From: HK-STAS-PATE-2 sp046350895 | GTDB lineage: Bacteria; Patescibacteriota; Patescibacteriia; 2-12-FULL-60-25 | DNA: 64,000 bases | NCBI GenBank assembly: GCA_046350895.1 | Contig: JAXLZL010000001.1 | Location: 124,001 to 188,000, forward strand | Direction of reading: 5' to 3' | Part shown: one piece after another, positions 12,088-19,410 of the stretch | Layout: each line of letters begins with the position of its first letter | How positions within the stretch are numbered: the first letter of the stretch is position 1 | Translations under genes and position numbers: made by a program | The notes under the pieces: model-generated | Told to the model about the DNA's origin: nothing | Databases searched by the model: none | The model's input: only the letters and a program-made list of their open reading frames with translations

Positions 12088-12116
12088 AATATAGCTGAAC
12101 TTAGCCAAAAGGTCAA
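12088..12116 (-). promoter_or_regulatory. Sigma70-type promoter of rpsU
   Basis: TTGACC (12111-12116), a 17-nt spacer, then TATATT (12088-12093). The predicted start is near 12081, which leaves a leader of about 47 nt with a strong ribosome binding site. Confidence 0.72.
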
Positions 12117-12128
12117 CAGGCGAGGTTC

Positions 12129-12812
12129 TTACTTTTGCACGGCGGCCTTGAAGGCGGCCTGGGCAGCCTCAAAAGCGGCTTTACGTGTGGCTTTTGCTGC
12201 CTTAAGGGCAGCACGATAGTCAGCCTCGGCCTTTTGGATGCCGGCAACAAAGGCATCGCGAGCATCGACGCGGGCGGTCTCGAATTCTGTATTGGCTGCC
12301 TTTTTTACCTCTTTTGCTTCGGTGCAGCGACCCTCCCATGTGGTGAAGGCGGCATCAACCGTTGTACGACGGGTAGCCAAAACGGCATCAACAGCAGCGC
12401 GGCGGGCTTTGAGGGCAGCGTCGGCAGCAGCTCGGTAATCAGCACGAGCTTTGTCGATAGCGGCCTGACGTGTGGCGAGAGCTGCCAATACGACCTTACT
12501 CTTGCCTGCGGACTTCGCTTCACGGTCAGCCTGGCGTTTAGCAATCTCGGCAGCACGATCGGCATTCACTTTGGCGAGAAGCTCATCACGGTCGGCACGT
12601 TTTTGGGCTAAGCGAGCATCGCGCTCGGCACGGCCCTTGGTCATCTTGGCCAAGACTTCGCCCGTACGGTCGTCACAGTCCTTGTGACTGTCTTCACTCG
12701 CATAGAGCGTTGGCACCGGAGCCGTTGAAGGCTCTTCGGCAAAAGCAATGGCTGGCGCGGCGAGCGTCGAAGCCATAGAAGCAATAGTGATGATGGATTT
12801 GAGTGTTTTCAT
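12129..12812 (-). CDS. Secreted Ala/Lys/Arg-rich coiled-coil protein
   Basis: I do not recognise a named family. From the ATG at 12812 the 227-residue product has a clear signal peptide (about residues 1-24, ending AIAFA) and then an almost uninterrupted charged helix. Segments such as 'AAFEAAQAAFKAAV' and 'RADYRAAADAALKARRAAVD' give it a long coiled-coil character, with two Cys (one in HKDCDD, one in EGRCTEA) that could form a disulfide. An in-frame ATG at 12950 would place the signal peptide internally and overlap the upstream gene, so I reject it. It lies next to the sigma/DUF5667 pair and its promoter resembles theirs, which suggests co-regulation. A periplasmic or surface location is inferred. 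Confidence 0.7.
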   Translation of the reverse strand: MKTLKSIITIASMASTLAAPAIAFAEEPSTAPVPTLYASEDSHKDCDDRTGEVLAKMTKGRAERDARLAQKRADRDELLAKVNADRAAEIAKRQADREAKSAGKSKVVLAALATRQAAIDKARADYRAAADAALKARRAAVDAVLATRRTTVDAAFTTWEGRCTEAKEVKKAANTEFETARVDARDAFVAGIQKAEADYRAALKAAKATRKAAFEAAQAAFKAAVQK

Positions 12813-12845
12813 AAAAAGAACTAAAGGATTAATGACTTGCCATTC

Positions 12846-12875
12846 ACTATACGCCACTCGCGGCAAACCGTGACA
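12846..12875 (-). promoter_or_regulatory. Promoter of the Ala-rich secreted protein
   Basis: TGTCAC (12870-12875), 18-nt spacer, TATAGT (12846-12851). The same TGTCAC-N18-TATA(A/G)T arrangement precedes the sigma factor gene. The leader would be about 27 nt. Confidence 0.55.
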
Positions 12876-12876
12876 G

Positions 12877-13434
12877 CTAGTCTCGCTCGTGTACTTGGCT
12901 TGGCTCTTTTGCAGGACGTTCGCGGCCCAGTTCTTTACGTACGGATTCATGGACCGATTTGCGCAAAACGTCTTTTTCTTCTGGCGTAAGCACTTTGAAC
13001 GCGTTGATATGCGAGACGGTCGTTTGCTCGATTTGTTTGAGGCGGTTTTCTTTGATGATCGGATGTTCGCTCAAACGCACCGCTGCGCGATGGATCTCTT
13101 GCTTGCGGCGTGCGACTTGGCGTTCGATGACGGCTTTCTTTTGTTCTTCTTTGGCCAAAGACAATTCGACGGTCTCAACGCTCTGTTTCACAGGGTACAA
13201 GACATCGCCAGGCAATACATCATCGGCGGCATACGCATAACTCGTCGTCGAAACACCCAAGGACATGATGGTACAAAAAGTGACAAATGAACGACGAAAG
13301 ACAGGTGTTGCATACCAAGACAGCTTCGGAGCCATCGAAGCCAAGCGTTGGCCCAATCGGGCGACGAACGCTTTGCTAGGCGCCGTCTCGCGACGCATCC
13401 GCCAAAGGCGGTAAGACAAGATAAGAGATTTCAT
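12877..13434 (-). CDS. DUF5667 membrane protein, putative anti-sigma partner
   Basis: The 185-residue protein has a cytoplasmic basic N-terminus (about 1-45), one membrane helix (about 48-68, 'FVTFCTIMSLGVSTTSYAYA') and then the DUF5667 motif 'DVLPGDVLYPVKQSVETVEL' with a helical, charged tail. In CPR genomes DUF5667 proteins are commonly encoded right after an ECF sigma factor. Here its ATG overlaps the sigma gene stop by 4 nt, so the two are translationally coupled. An anti-sigma or sensor role is inferred from this pairing, not from a recognised anti-sigma domain. Confidence 0.75.
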   Translation of the reverse strand: MKSLILSYRLWRMRRETAPSKAFVARLGQRLASMAPKLSWYATPVFRRSFVTFCTIMSLGVSTTSYAYAADDVLPGDVLYPVKQSVETVELSLAKEEQKKAVIERQVARRKQEIHRAAVRLSEHPIIKENRLKQIEQTTVSHINAFKVLTPEEKDVLRKSVHESVRKELGRERPAKEPSQVHERD

Positions 13435-13922
13435 AAACGGATTTGGCGCCTAAGGCGCTTTAAGGCACGGGAGGCTTGGGCACGAAGGGCGTTCTCGGTT
13501 TTTTGCAGAACCGGAGCGAGGCCAGCATAGTCCCATCCTTCGAGATACCGCATGCGCACTAACGCCGCATCATCATCTGGCAGGCTCGCGATCAGGCCAA
13601 GCAGAGCCTTACTGTCTTCGTTTGCCGAATGCAGCTCCCAAGCATTAACCGAGAACGACAGCGCATCTTCATAATTGGCAATGTCTTCAGTGGGATGTTG
13701 TTTTTTATACCAATCAATCAACGTGTTTTTGGCGATGGTATAGATCCAAGAAGAACCCGAGCGGGCGGCATCATAAGAGCCAAAAGCCTTATACGCCTTC
13801 AGAAAGATGTCTTGGGTCAGATCTTCGGCCACTTCTTGGTTGCACGAAACACGAAACAGCACGTATCGAAATACGCGCTGCACGTTCTTTTGGTAAAAAG
13901 CGGTGAAATCTGACGGCTTCAT
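13431..13922 (-). CDS. ECF-type sigma-70 family RNA polymerase sigma factor
   Basis: The 163-residue protein has region 2 (about residues 10-75: 'EVAEDLTQDIFLKAYKAFGS', then 'SSWIYTIAKNTLIDWYKK') and region 4 (about 108-160: 'LPDDDAALVRMRYLEGWDYA' with a recognition-helix-like 'TENALRAQASRALKRLRR'). It lacks regions 1 and 3, as expected for group 4 sigma factors. It is coupled to the DUF5667 gene. The promoter leaves only about 4 nt of leader, so its mRNA is probably leaderless or nearly so. Confidence 0.92.
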   Translation of the reverse strand: MKPSDFTAFYQKNVQRVFRYVLFRVSCNQEVAEDLTQDIFLKAYKAFGSYDAARSGSSWIYTIAKNTLIDWYKKQHPTEDIANYEDALSFSVNAWELHSANEDSKALLGLIASLPDDDAALVRMRYLEGWDYAGLAPVLQKTENALRAQASRALKRLRRQIRL

Positions 13923-13932
13923 CCTTCAGCCC

Positions 13933-13962
13933 ATTATACCGTTCTGTTCATTTTTTGTGACA
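13933..13962 (-). promoter_or_regulatory. Promoter of the sigma/DUF5667 operon
   Basis: TGTCAC (13957-13962), 18-nt spacer, TATAAT (13933-13938). The -35 box ends exactly where hisS begins (stop codon 13963-13965). The start codon lies 10 nt after the -10. Confidence 0.6.
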
Positions 13963-15357
13963 CTATTCGCCCTTTTGCTCACGGGCCTGCAAGTTTTGCA
14001 GTTTTTTCTTGATCTCGTGGACCGCCTTTTTGGCATCTACCGTCTCTTGCGAGCCGGCGTCCATGTCGCGGATCAAAACCGTGCCATCAAGCACCTCTTT
14101 TTGGCCGAGCACGATAGCCCACTTGGCATTGCGTTTATTGGCAACCTCCATTTGGGCCTTGATATTGGATTTGGCAAAGGCCTCCCCTACCGGGATACCG
14201 GCTTCGCGGAATTCTTCAAACAGCGCGAGGGCTTTTTTGCGCCCCATGTCACCAAGCTGGGCGATAAAGACATCGACCGGCGCATAGCGCATCTGGTCTG
14301 GCGACTGTGGATTCTTTTCTTTCAAACGCGAGACGATGCGGTCAAAGCCGAAGGCGCAACCGACGGCTGGTGTTGGGCGGCCACCGAGCATTTCGACCAA
14401 ACCGTCATAACGGCCACCGCCACCAAGTGCCGTCTGGGCGAGCTCAGGGTCATCACCGTTAGCAAACCACTCCCACACCGTCTTGGTGTAGTAATCGAGG
14501 CCGCGGACGAGATACGGGTCAAGCTGGTATGGGACTCCGAGCTCATCGAGATATTCAAGCACGCGCATGAAGTGCGCCTTGGAGTCCTCGTCCAACCAAT
14601 CAACAAGTTGTGGAGCCTCGGCTTTCAACTCTTGAATCGCAGGATCTTTGGAGTCGAGCAGACGCAATGGGTTTTTTAACAAACGTTTTTTGTCTTCTTC
14701 TGAGAGTTTGGCCTTTTTGGCACGGAAGTAAGCAACGAGGGCGTTCTTATAGTTGGCGCGCGATTCAGGCGTACCAAGGGAGTTGATGCGCAAGGTGGCA
14801 TCGATACCCAGGCTCTTGAGGACATTCCAGCCAAGCACGATGAGCTGGGCATCTACGATGGCATCGGATTCACCGATGCATTCAAAGCCCGCCTGGTAGA
14901 ACTGGCGAAAACGGCCAGACTGTGGGCGGTCATAGCGAAACATCGGGCCTTCATACCAAAGCTTTACCGGCTGAGGCATGTTTAACATGCCATGCTGCAC
15001 ATAGGCGCGAACGACACTGGCCGTACCTTCAGGGCGCAAAGACACGTCTTCGCCGCCGAGCGTTTCAAAACGATAAAGCTCTTTTTCAACCACGTCGGTG
15101 GCACGACCAACGCCGCGAATGAACAAAGAGGTTTCTTCGACCATCGGCGTATCAATGCGGTCAAAACCATAGGCGCCGGCGAGATGAGCCACGGCATCAC
15201 GGGCGGCCTGCCAATACTGCTGGTCGTTTGGCAATAAGTCGCGCATGCCGCGCAATACCTGAATAGGCTGTGGCGCTTTTTTTGAAGATGCCGGCGCTTC
15301 GGTCGAGGCTTTGGCAACGGGCTTAGCCGCTGGCTTTTTTGCTGGTTTGGATGGCAT
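13963..15357 (-). CDS. hisS: Histidyl-tRNA synthetase
   Basis: The 464-residue class II synthetase charges tRNA-His. I see 'LRGMRDLLP' near the start, motif 2 'RPQSGRFRQFYQAGFECIG', the histidine-specific 'LVRGLDYYTKTVWEW', 'GGGGRYDGLVEMLGG', and motif 3 around 'GCAFGFDRI', followed by an anticodon-binding domain. The chosen ATG (15357) leaves 5 nt to the lepB stop; a start further upstream would overlap lepB. The first ~35 residues are a Lys/Ala/Pro-rich low-complexity tail not usual in the family. It is co-transcribed with lepB. Confidence 0.95.
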   Translation of the reverse strand: MPSKPAKKPAAKPVAKASTEAPASSKKAPQPIQVLRGMRDLLPNDQQYWQAARDAVAHLAGAYGFDRIDTPMVEETSLFIRGVGRATDVVEKELYRFETLGGEDVSLRPEGTASVVRAYVQHGMLNMPQPVKLWYEGPMFRYDRPQSGRFRQFYQAGFECIGESDAIVDAQLIVLGWNVLKSLGIDATLRINSLGTPESRANYKNALVAYFRAKKAKLSEEDKKRLLKNPLRLLDSKDPAIQELKAEAPQLVDWLDEDSKAHFMRVLEYLDELGVPYQLDPYLVRGLDYYTKTVWEWFANGDDPELAQTALGGGGRYDGLVEMLGGRPTPAVGCAFGFDRIVSRLKEKNPQSPDQMRYAPVDVFIAQLGDMGRKKALALFEEFREAGIPVGEAFAKSNIKAQMEVANKRNAKWAIVLGQKEVLDGTVLIRDMDAGSQETVDAKKAVHEIKKKLQNLQAREQKGE

Positions 15358-15362
15358 AGGGG

Positions 15363-15971
15363 TTATTTGTCGATTTCGTACTGAAATGAAGTGAATTGCT
15401 TCCAACGGTCAAACGGGAACCCTCGCAACCAGACGCGGCCAACGAGATAAGATGAATTCACTGGACCAAAGAAACGCGAGTCGAGGCTTGAAGAACGGTT
15501 GTCACCGAGGACGAAGAATTCGCCAGGTTTTAAGGTCACCGTCTGCGAATTGGCCGTGAAGTCTTGGTCGAGATAGGCCGTCTCATCAAGCTGGGCACCG
15601 TTTGGATTTTTATCATTGAAGATCTTGATCTTGCCGTTTGAAATCTCGACCGTTTCGCCAGGCAAACCGATCACGCGCTTGATGAAATACTCCTTGGTAT
15701 TGTTCGGATATTTGAAGACGACGACATCACCGCGCTTTGGTGCATTGAGACGATATGAGAGTTCGTCGATGATCAAATACTCGTGATCAAAAAAGTTCGG
15801 CTCCATGCTCGCACCCTGTACGTAGAACGGCTGGATCAAAAAGAAACGAATCGGGATAATGAGCGCCAAAGAAATGGCTAATACCTGCACCACCTCAAGG
15901 ATGATGCCGAAGGGAGAATTGGTGGTTTCGGAGACCGAAGCACCCTCTGCTTTGCGAAATCGTGTAAACAT
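15363..15971 (-). CDS. lepB: Signal peptidase I
   Basis: The 202-residue membrane protease removes signal peptides. An N-terminal membrane helix (about 22-45) is followed by the serine box 'VQGASMEPNFFDHEYLIIDE' with catalytic Ser55, 'RGDVVVFKYP', and the lysine box 'YFIKRVIGLPGE' with catalytic Lys98. The 'LGDNRSSSLDSRFFGPV' box closes the S26 fold. It is first in the lepB-hisS unit. It would serve the many signal-peptide proteins in this window. Confidence 0.95.
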   Translation of the reverse strand: MFTRFRKAEGASVSETTNSPFGIILEVVQVLAISLALIIPIRFFLIQPFYVQGASMEPNFFDHEYLIIDELSYRLNAPKRGDVVVFKYPNNTKEYFIKRVIGLPGETVEISNGKIKIFNDKNPNGAQLDETAYLDQDFTANSQTVTLKPGEFFVLGDNRSSSLDSRFFGPVNSSYLVGRVWLRGFPFDRWKQFTSFQYEIDK

Positions 15972-15986
15972 AGCGGAATACGGCCC

Positions 15987-16015
15987 ATCATAGCCTAAAA
16001 TAAGCGCCTTGTCGA
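15987..16015 (-). promoter_or_regulatory. Promoter of lepB-hisS
   Basis: TCGACA (16010-16015), 17-nt spacer, TATGAT (15987-15992). The -35 box lies in the loop of the terminator that ends the upstream unit. Confidence 0.6.
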
Positions 16016-16024
16016 GCGCTTATT
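15999..16024 (-). terminator. Terminator of the miaA/EVE unit
   Basis: A 9-bp stem (AATAAGCGC with GCGCTTATT, loop of 8) followed by TTTTA on the minus strand. The stem contains the stop codon of the EVE gene (16020-16022). Confidence 0.75.
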
Positions 16025-16433
16025 TATTGCCTTTTGATACAATTTTTTCGTATTGTTTTACCGTTACGGGCATCACAGACAGCCTTGATTGGCGCACCAA
16101 TAAAAAGTCAACGAAATACGGATCGGCTTTGATCTCAGCCAAGGTCACGGGGCGCTTGAACGGCTTACCCGGCACAACGTCCACTGCCACCCAGTCACGC
16201 TTCGGGTCATCATTGGTTGGGTCAGGGTAAGCGGCTTTTTTGATGGTCGAAAGCCCGACAATTTCTTTTGGAACTTGGCTTTCATAAAAGAGGGCGATAT
16301 CGCCTACCTTCATCTTTTTCAAATTCAAAGCAGCGGCAGCACTGCGCACACCGGTCCAGGCGGTCTCGCCGTCACGAAGCAACTCCTTCCAGCCAAATTC
16401 TTCAGGATCGGATTTGATAAGCCAATAGTTCAT
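16020..16433 (-). CDS. EVE domain protein
   Basis: The 137-residue protein is a single EVE domain: 'MNYWLIKSDPEEFGWKEL', 'WTGVRSAAAALNLKKMKVGD', then 'ALFYESQ' and a conserved 'DPKRDWVAVDVVP' strand. EVE domains are PUA-like folds, often binding modified bases in RNA or DNA, and resemble thymocyte nuclear protein 1. It starts 2 nt after miaA stops, so a link to RNA modification is plausible. The actual ligand is unknown. Confidence 0.88.
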   Translation of the reverse strand: MNYWLIKSDPEEFGWKELLRDGETAWTGVRSAAAALNLKKMKVGDIALFYESQVPKEIVGLSTIKKAAYPDPTNDDPKRDWVAVDVVPGKPFKRPVTLAEIKADPYFVDFLLVRQSRLSVMPVTVKQYEKIVSKGNK

Positions 16434-16435
16434 AG

Positions 16436-17362
16436 CTAGGTCGCAAGAAATTTAATCGCTTCATTAATCGCTTCTTTGTCCGTTGCCAGCCATTTGATGC
16501 GCTGGTCGCGCTTGAACCACGTGAGCTGGCGTTTGGCATAATGCCATGTCGCCAACTGAATCTGACGCTTTGCTTCTGACTCGGTTAGCTTGCCTTCAAG
16601 TACTTGGCGCAATTCAGGGTAGCCAATCGACGACCAAGCCGGCACGTCAAAAGGTATGTCTTTTGTGAGCAGACCGCGTACCTCTTGCATCCACCCCTCT
16701 GCAAAGAATCGGTCGATGGTTTTATCGATTCGTTCACGCAATGCTTCTGACTCGTGTTTGATCGCGAGCTGTAAAGCATCATACTTTGGCTCGCCCGTTT
16801 TACGAATTTCGCGGATCGGCATCTCGAGCGCCTTCACCAATTCGATCGCACGAATCACGCGGCGCGGATTCTGTAAGTCGATACTGTCCCCTGCTTCTTC
16901 ATCCAACTCAAGCAATTCATGTACAAGTTCAGGCAATTCTTTTTTCTCTAACTCGGCACGCAAGGATTCATTTGGCGGCACCTCGGGCAAAAGCGGCTGG
17001 TCGATGATCGCGCTCACGTACAGACCCGTACCGCCAACAAGAATCGGCAATTTGCCACGCGACAAAATGTCTTCGATGCGCTCTTCAGCGAGCGCCTTGT
17101 ATTCAGCCACGCTGATTGGGTGGCGCGGGTCTTGCGAATCCATTAGGTAGTGCGGTACGTCATCCACCCAACAAATATGTTCATCATCATGGTATTCAGA
17201 TTCACAGGTCGGTTTGCCAGTACCGATAGAAAACTCTTTATAAAGCTGGCGCGCATCAGCGTTCACGATCTCACCGTCAAAACGCTTCGCCAACAACAAA
17301 CCCAACGACGTCTTACCGGACGCCGTTGGGCCTACGATTGCGAGGATCTTGGGCAATACCAC
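16436..17362 (-). CDS. miaA: tRNA dimethylallyltransferase
   Basis: The 308-residue enzyme adds a dimethylallyl group to A37 of tRNAs reading UNN codons. It shows the P-loop 'VGPTASGKTSLG', 'VNADARQLYKEFSIGTGKP', 'ILVGGTGLYVSAIID' and the C-terminal 'ATWHYAKRQLTWFKRD'. It lies between a small membrane protein gene (3 nt upstream) and the EVE gene, in one transcription unit. Confidence 0.95.
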   Translation of the reverse strand: MVLPKILAIVGPTASGKTSLGLLLAKRFDGEIVNADARQLYKEFSIGTGKPTCESEYHDDEHICWVDDVPHYLMDSQDPRHPISVAEYKALAEERIEDILSRGKLPILVGGTGLYVSAIIDQPLLPEVPPNESLRAELEKKELPELVHELLELDEEAGDSIDLQNPRRVIRAIELVKALEMPIREIRKTGEPKYDALQLAIKHESEALRERIDKTIDRFFAEGWMQEVRGLLTKDIPFDVPAWSSIGYPELRQVLEGKLTESEAKRQIQLATWHYAKRQLTWFKRDQRIKWLATDKEAINEAIKFLAT

Positions 17363-17365
17363 AAC

Positions 17366-17788
17366 TTAGCTGCCTGACTTTGCTTTCTTAATCGCCTGCA
17401 CGACACGACTGTCGTTTTTGAGCTGTTCTACGAATACCACGTGCTCGCGGTTGATCAACATCCAGTCTTCTGGGCCATGAAGCTCTTTACCGAGCTTGAT
17501 GAGGGCCATATCACCTTGTTGGTCAATGTCGGCACCCTGGGCCTGGATAGGCTGTTTGGATTGAAGATAGTAAACGTCGCTAAGCTTATATGACCCGCGG
17601 CTTGAAACGAGCTTACCGAAGTAGACTTGGCCATTGGACAAGAATACAGCTTGATAAGAATCGCCATTGATCACCGATGGCAAGGCCGTAAAGGTATAAA
17701 CAATAAGGCCGCCGAGAATGAGGGCGCTGACCACCAGCATGGCGATCCAGCGTTGGCGGGACTCGGTGAGAAACATGGGGATACGCAT
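17366..17788 (-). CDS. Small membrane-anchored protein of unknown function
   Basis: The 140-residue protein has one N-terminal membrane helix (about 15-38, 'IAMLVVSALILGGLIVYTFT') and a soluble domain with 'YQAVFLSNGQVYFGKL' and 'GSYKLSDVYYLQ'. I know this pattern as a conserved hypothetical family in CPR genomes, but no function is assigned. It is first in the operon with miaA and the EVE gene. The predicted transcription start is about 3 nt before the ATG. Confidence 0.75.
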   Translation of the reverse strand: MRIPMFLTESRQRWIAMLVVSALILGGLIVYTFTALPSVINGDSYQAVFLSNGQVYFGKLVSSRGSYKLSDVYYLQSKQPIQAQGADIDQQGDMALIKLGKELHGPEDWMLINREHVVFVEQLKNDSRVVQAIKKAKSGS

Positions 17789-17797
17789 ATGGTTAAG

Positions 17798-17806
17798 AGT
17801 GTAACA
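17798..17806 (-). promoter_or_regulatory. Extended -10 promoter of the miaA unit
   Basis: TGTTACACT reads as TGn plus a 4/6 match to TATAAT. The start codon lies 9 nt downstream, so the leader would be about 2-3 nt. Confidence 0.45.
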
Positions 17807-17825
17807 CAGTTTTTAACAAAATAAG

Positions 17826-17852
17826 AAACCCGGCAATTTCATTGCCGGGTTT
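17826..17852 (-). terminator. Terminator of the helical-repeat gene
   Basis: A perfect 12-bp stem (AAACCCGGCAAT / ATTGCCGGGTTT) with a 3-nt loop, followed on the minus strand by CTTATTTTG. Confidence 0.88.
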
Positions 17853-17866
17853 AGGAAAAGAGGTGG

Positions 17867-19087
17867 TCACACCACAGACGCTTCATGCCTTACGAGAGTT
17901 TGGTTGTGTATTAGTCTCTCGATCTCTTCTTTGGTCGTTTCAAGGTCCTCGTAGGTGGCCCAACCCGTAAACAGCAGGGTGAGGATATTATCGAGCAATC
18001 TGACGCTGCCAAAGTATGGCTCTCGCTTGCCGACTCCCCTCTTGGTCTGAAGAAAGAGCTTCGAGAGACGAATGATACGCTGTCTTATCAGCTCACGTAG
18101 TTCCTCCTCGGTTGTCCCTATATCAGCAGGACTAAGCCCTCCCCGGGCAAGCGACTGTTTCACCTCCCGGTACTGCTCAAACGGCGAATCCATCAATTCA
18201 AAGTATTCGTTAGCCTTTGGCTTGGACTTCAAGGCCGTGAAATCCCTCTTCGCCATGGCAATATGACTACGTCGGTCCATAGCCGCCAGATCCTCCTCTT
18301 TTAGACCAAAGTCAGAAAGAGTAAAGCCGTAGGAGACTAACGACTGAACGAAGTCCGACATACTCATCGAAGATGAATCGTCCTTGAGCTTTTGCAGTTC
18401 TTTTTCAAGCGCGTCTTTTTTGAAACGCTTTTGCATGAGCTTGAGCTCGTGCTCACTCGTGCCAGCATCTTCTAGCGTATCGAACACGCTCAGGGCGCGT
18501 TCTTTGAAAAAACGGATCTCGCGTTCTTCGTACGAATCGGTCGTTCTCAGCCTCTCTAGCTGCGACCGAACCGACCTTCGTTGATTTTTCGCATGGGCAA
18601 TAGCGAGGTCGGCCTCCTTGATGCCGATTTCTTCGTAACTGATACCACCATCTCGCAACAGCATGCGCAAATACGGCAGCGGATTTTGGTGCTCGTCGGT
18701 TCCGTCAAGGATGGCTTTCGCTATCTTCTTCACCCTCAACACGACTGACCCGAGGCGCAGTTTTTCTACCTCGCCTTCAGACGTGCCGATGTCAAAATAA
18801 CTCAGTTTTCCTTTACGGATCCAACCGCGAATAATAGCCAGGGCTGGCTTAAACTCGGCATCACCGTGACGCAGGTTCGTCAAAACCTTGATCGCCTCGA
18901 CACCACACCGTTGACGCCAAAGATTTTCAAAATCTTTTTCGGTGGTGCCTAAATCCTCGAATCGAAGACCACTTTTCTCCATGTGCTTTAGCAGGGCTGT
19001 TCGAGCTTTTCCCGGCGCTTCCGTACTATCATTACGGAGAACGTCTAGATGCAGCTTGGCTTTTTCAATCGCTGTTGCTTCTGCCAC
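17867..19087 (-). CDS. Seven-repeat helical protein, unknown family
   Basis: I do not recognise this 406-residue protein. It has seven copies of a helical repeat ending in a motif like 'D-h-G-T-T-E-E-E-h': residues 45 (DLGTTEKDF), 99 (DIGTSEGEV), 153 (EIGIKEADL), 207 (DAGTSEHEL), 259 (DFGLKEEDL), 322 (DIGTTEEEL) and 381 (DLETTKEEI). The spacing is 54, 54, 54, 52, 63 and 59. It has no signal peptide or membrane helix and is rich in charged residues. The start is GTG at 19087, fixed by a textbook GGAGGT 5 nt upstream. It is a single-gene unit with its own terminator. A protein-binding solenoid scaffold is a guess from the repeats. Confidence 0.8.
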   Translation of the reverse strand: MAEATAIEKAKLHLDVLRNDSTEAPGKARTALLKHMEKSGLRFEDLGTTEKDFENLWRQRCGVEAIKVLTNLRHGDAEFKPALAIIRGWIRKGKLSYFDIGTSEGEVEKLRLGSVVLRVKKIAKAILDGTDEHQNPLPYLRMLLRDGGISYEEIGIKEADLAIAHAKNQRRSVRSQLERLRTTDSYEEREIRFFKERALSVFDTLEDAGTSEHELKLMQKRFKKDALEKELQKLKDDSSSMSMSDFVQSLVSYGFTLSDFGLKEEDLAAMDRRSHIAMAKRDFTALKSKPKANEYFELMDSPFEQYREVKQSLARGGLSPADIGTTEEELRELIRQRIIRLSKLFLQTKRGVGKREPYFGSVRLLDNILTLLFTGWATYEDLETTKEEIERLIHNQTLVRHEASVV

Positions 19088-19197
19088 AAAACACCTCCAG
19101 GGTACTTAGAAGGTTCGATTTCAGCATTAGCCGAAACGACGTTTGTTTAACATAATTTGTTATTTTTGTCAACGATCAACCACCCCTTGGTTGGCTA

Positions 19198-19206
19198 TGT
19201 TATAAT
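19198..19206 (+). promoter_or_regulatory. Extended -10 promoter of a 58-residue ORF
   Basis: TGTTATAAT is a perfect extended -10 (TGn plus TATAAT). The predicted start is about 19213, 2 nt before the ATG. Confidence 0.65.
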
Positions 19207-19214
19207 ACTTATAT

Positions 19215-19391
19215 ATGGCATCCCCCACCCCCGAGCAACAAAACGAACTCAAAAAAGCCTACCTAAAACTCGCCAAAGACCTGCATGCCGTCGAGCAGAC
19301 CTTTATCGAACGCGCCATCCCCGTCATGAAGCAGGTAGACGAAAAAGTCGAACAAGCCATCCGCGACCATATCAAAAACACCCCGACATAA
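19215..19391 (+). CDS. Small 58-residue helical protein
   Basis: ATG at 19215 opens a 58-codon frame: it begins MASPTPEQQNELKKAYLKLA and ends AIRDHIKNTPT. The sequence is amphipathic, charged and likely all-helical; I do not recognise a family. Support for a real gene is its position: a perfect extended -10 just upstream and a strong terminator that overlaps its last codons, the TAA lying in the hairpin loop. It is divergent from the repeat-protein gene and convergent with eno. No Shine-Dalgarno is possible if transcription starts where predicted, so it would be leaderless. Confidence 0.65.
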   Translation: MASPTPEQQNELKKAYLKLAKDLHAVEQTFIERAIPVMKQVDEKVEQAIRDHIKNTPT

Positions 19392-19410
19392 TGCGGGGTG
19401 TTTTATTTTA
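19375..19410. terminator. Bidirectional terminator between the small ORF and eno
   Basis: An 11-bp stem (19375-19385 with 19394-19404, AAAACACCCCG / CGGGGTGTTTT) with an 8-nt loop, then TTTTATTTTA on the plus strand and T-rich sequence on the minus strand. It serves both converging units. Confidence 0.85.

Noticed and set aside
12813..12950. Longer start for the Ala-rich protein
   Set aside because: It would bury a clear signal peptide at residue 47 and overlap the DUF5667 gene.
19160..19172. TTGACA on the minus strand as -35 of the repeat-protein gene
   Set aside because: At 16-18 nt spacing the -10 candidates (TTAAAC, TAAACA, AAACAA) match at most 3 of 6, so I do not annotate a promoter.
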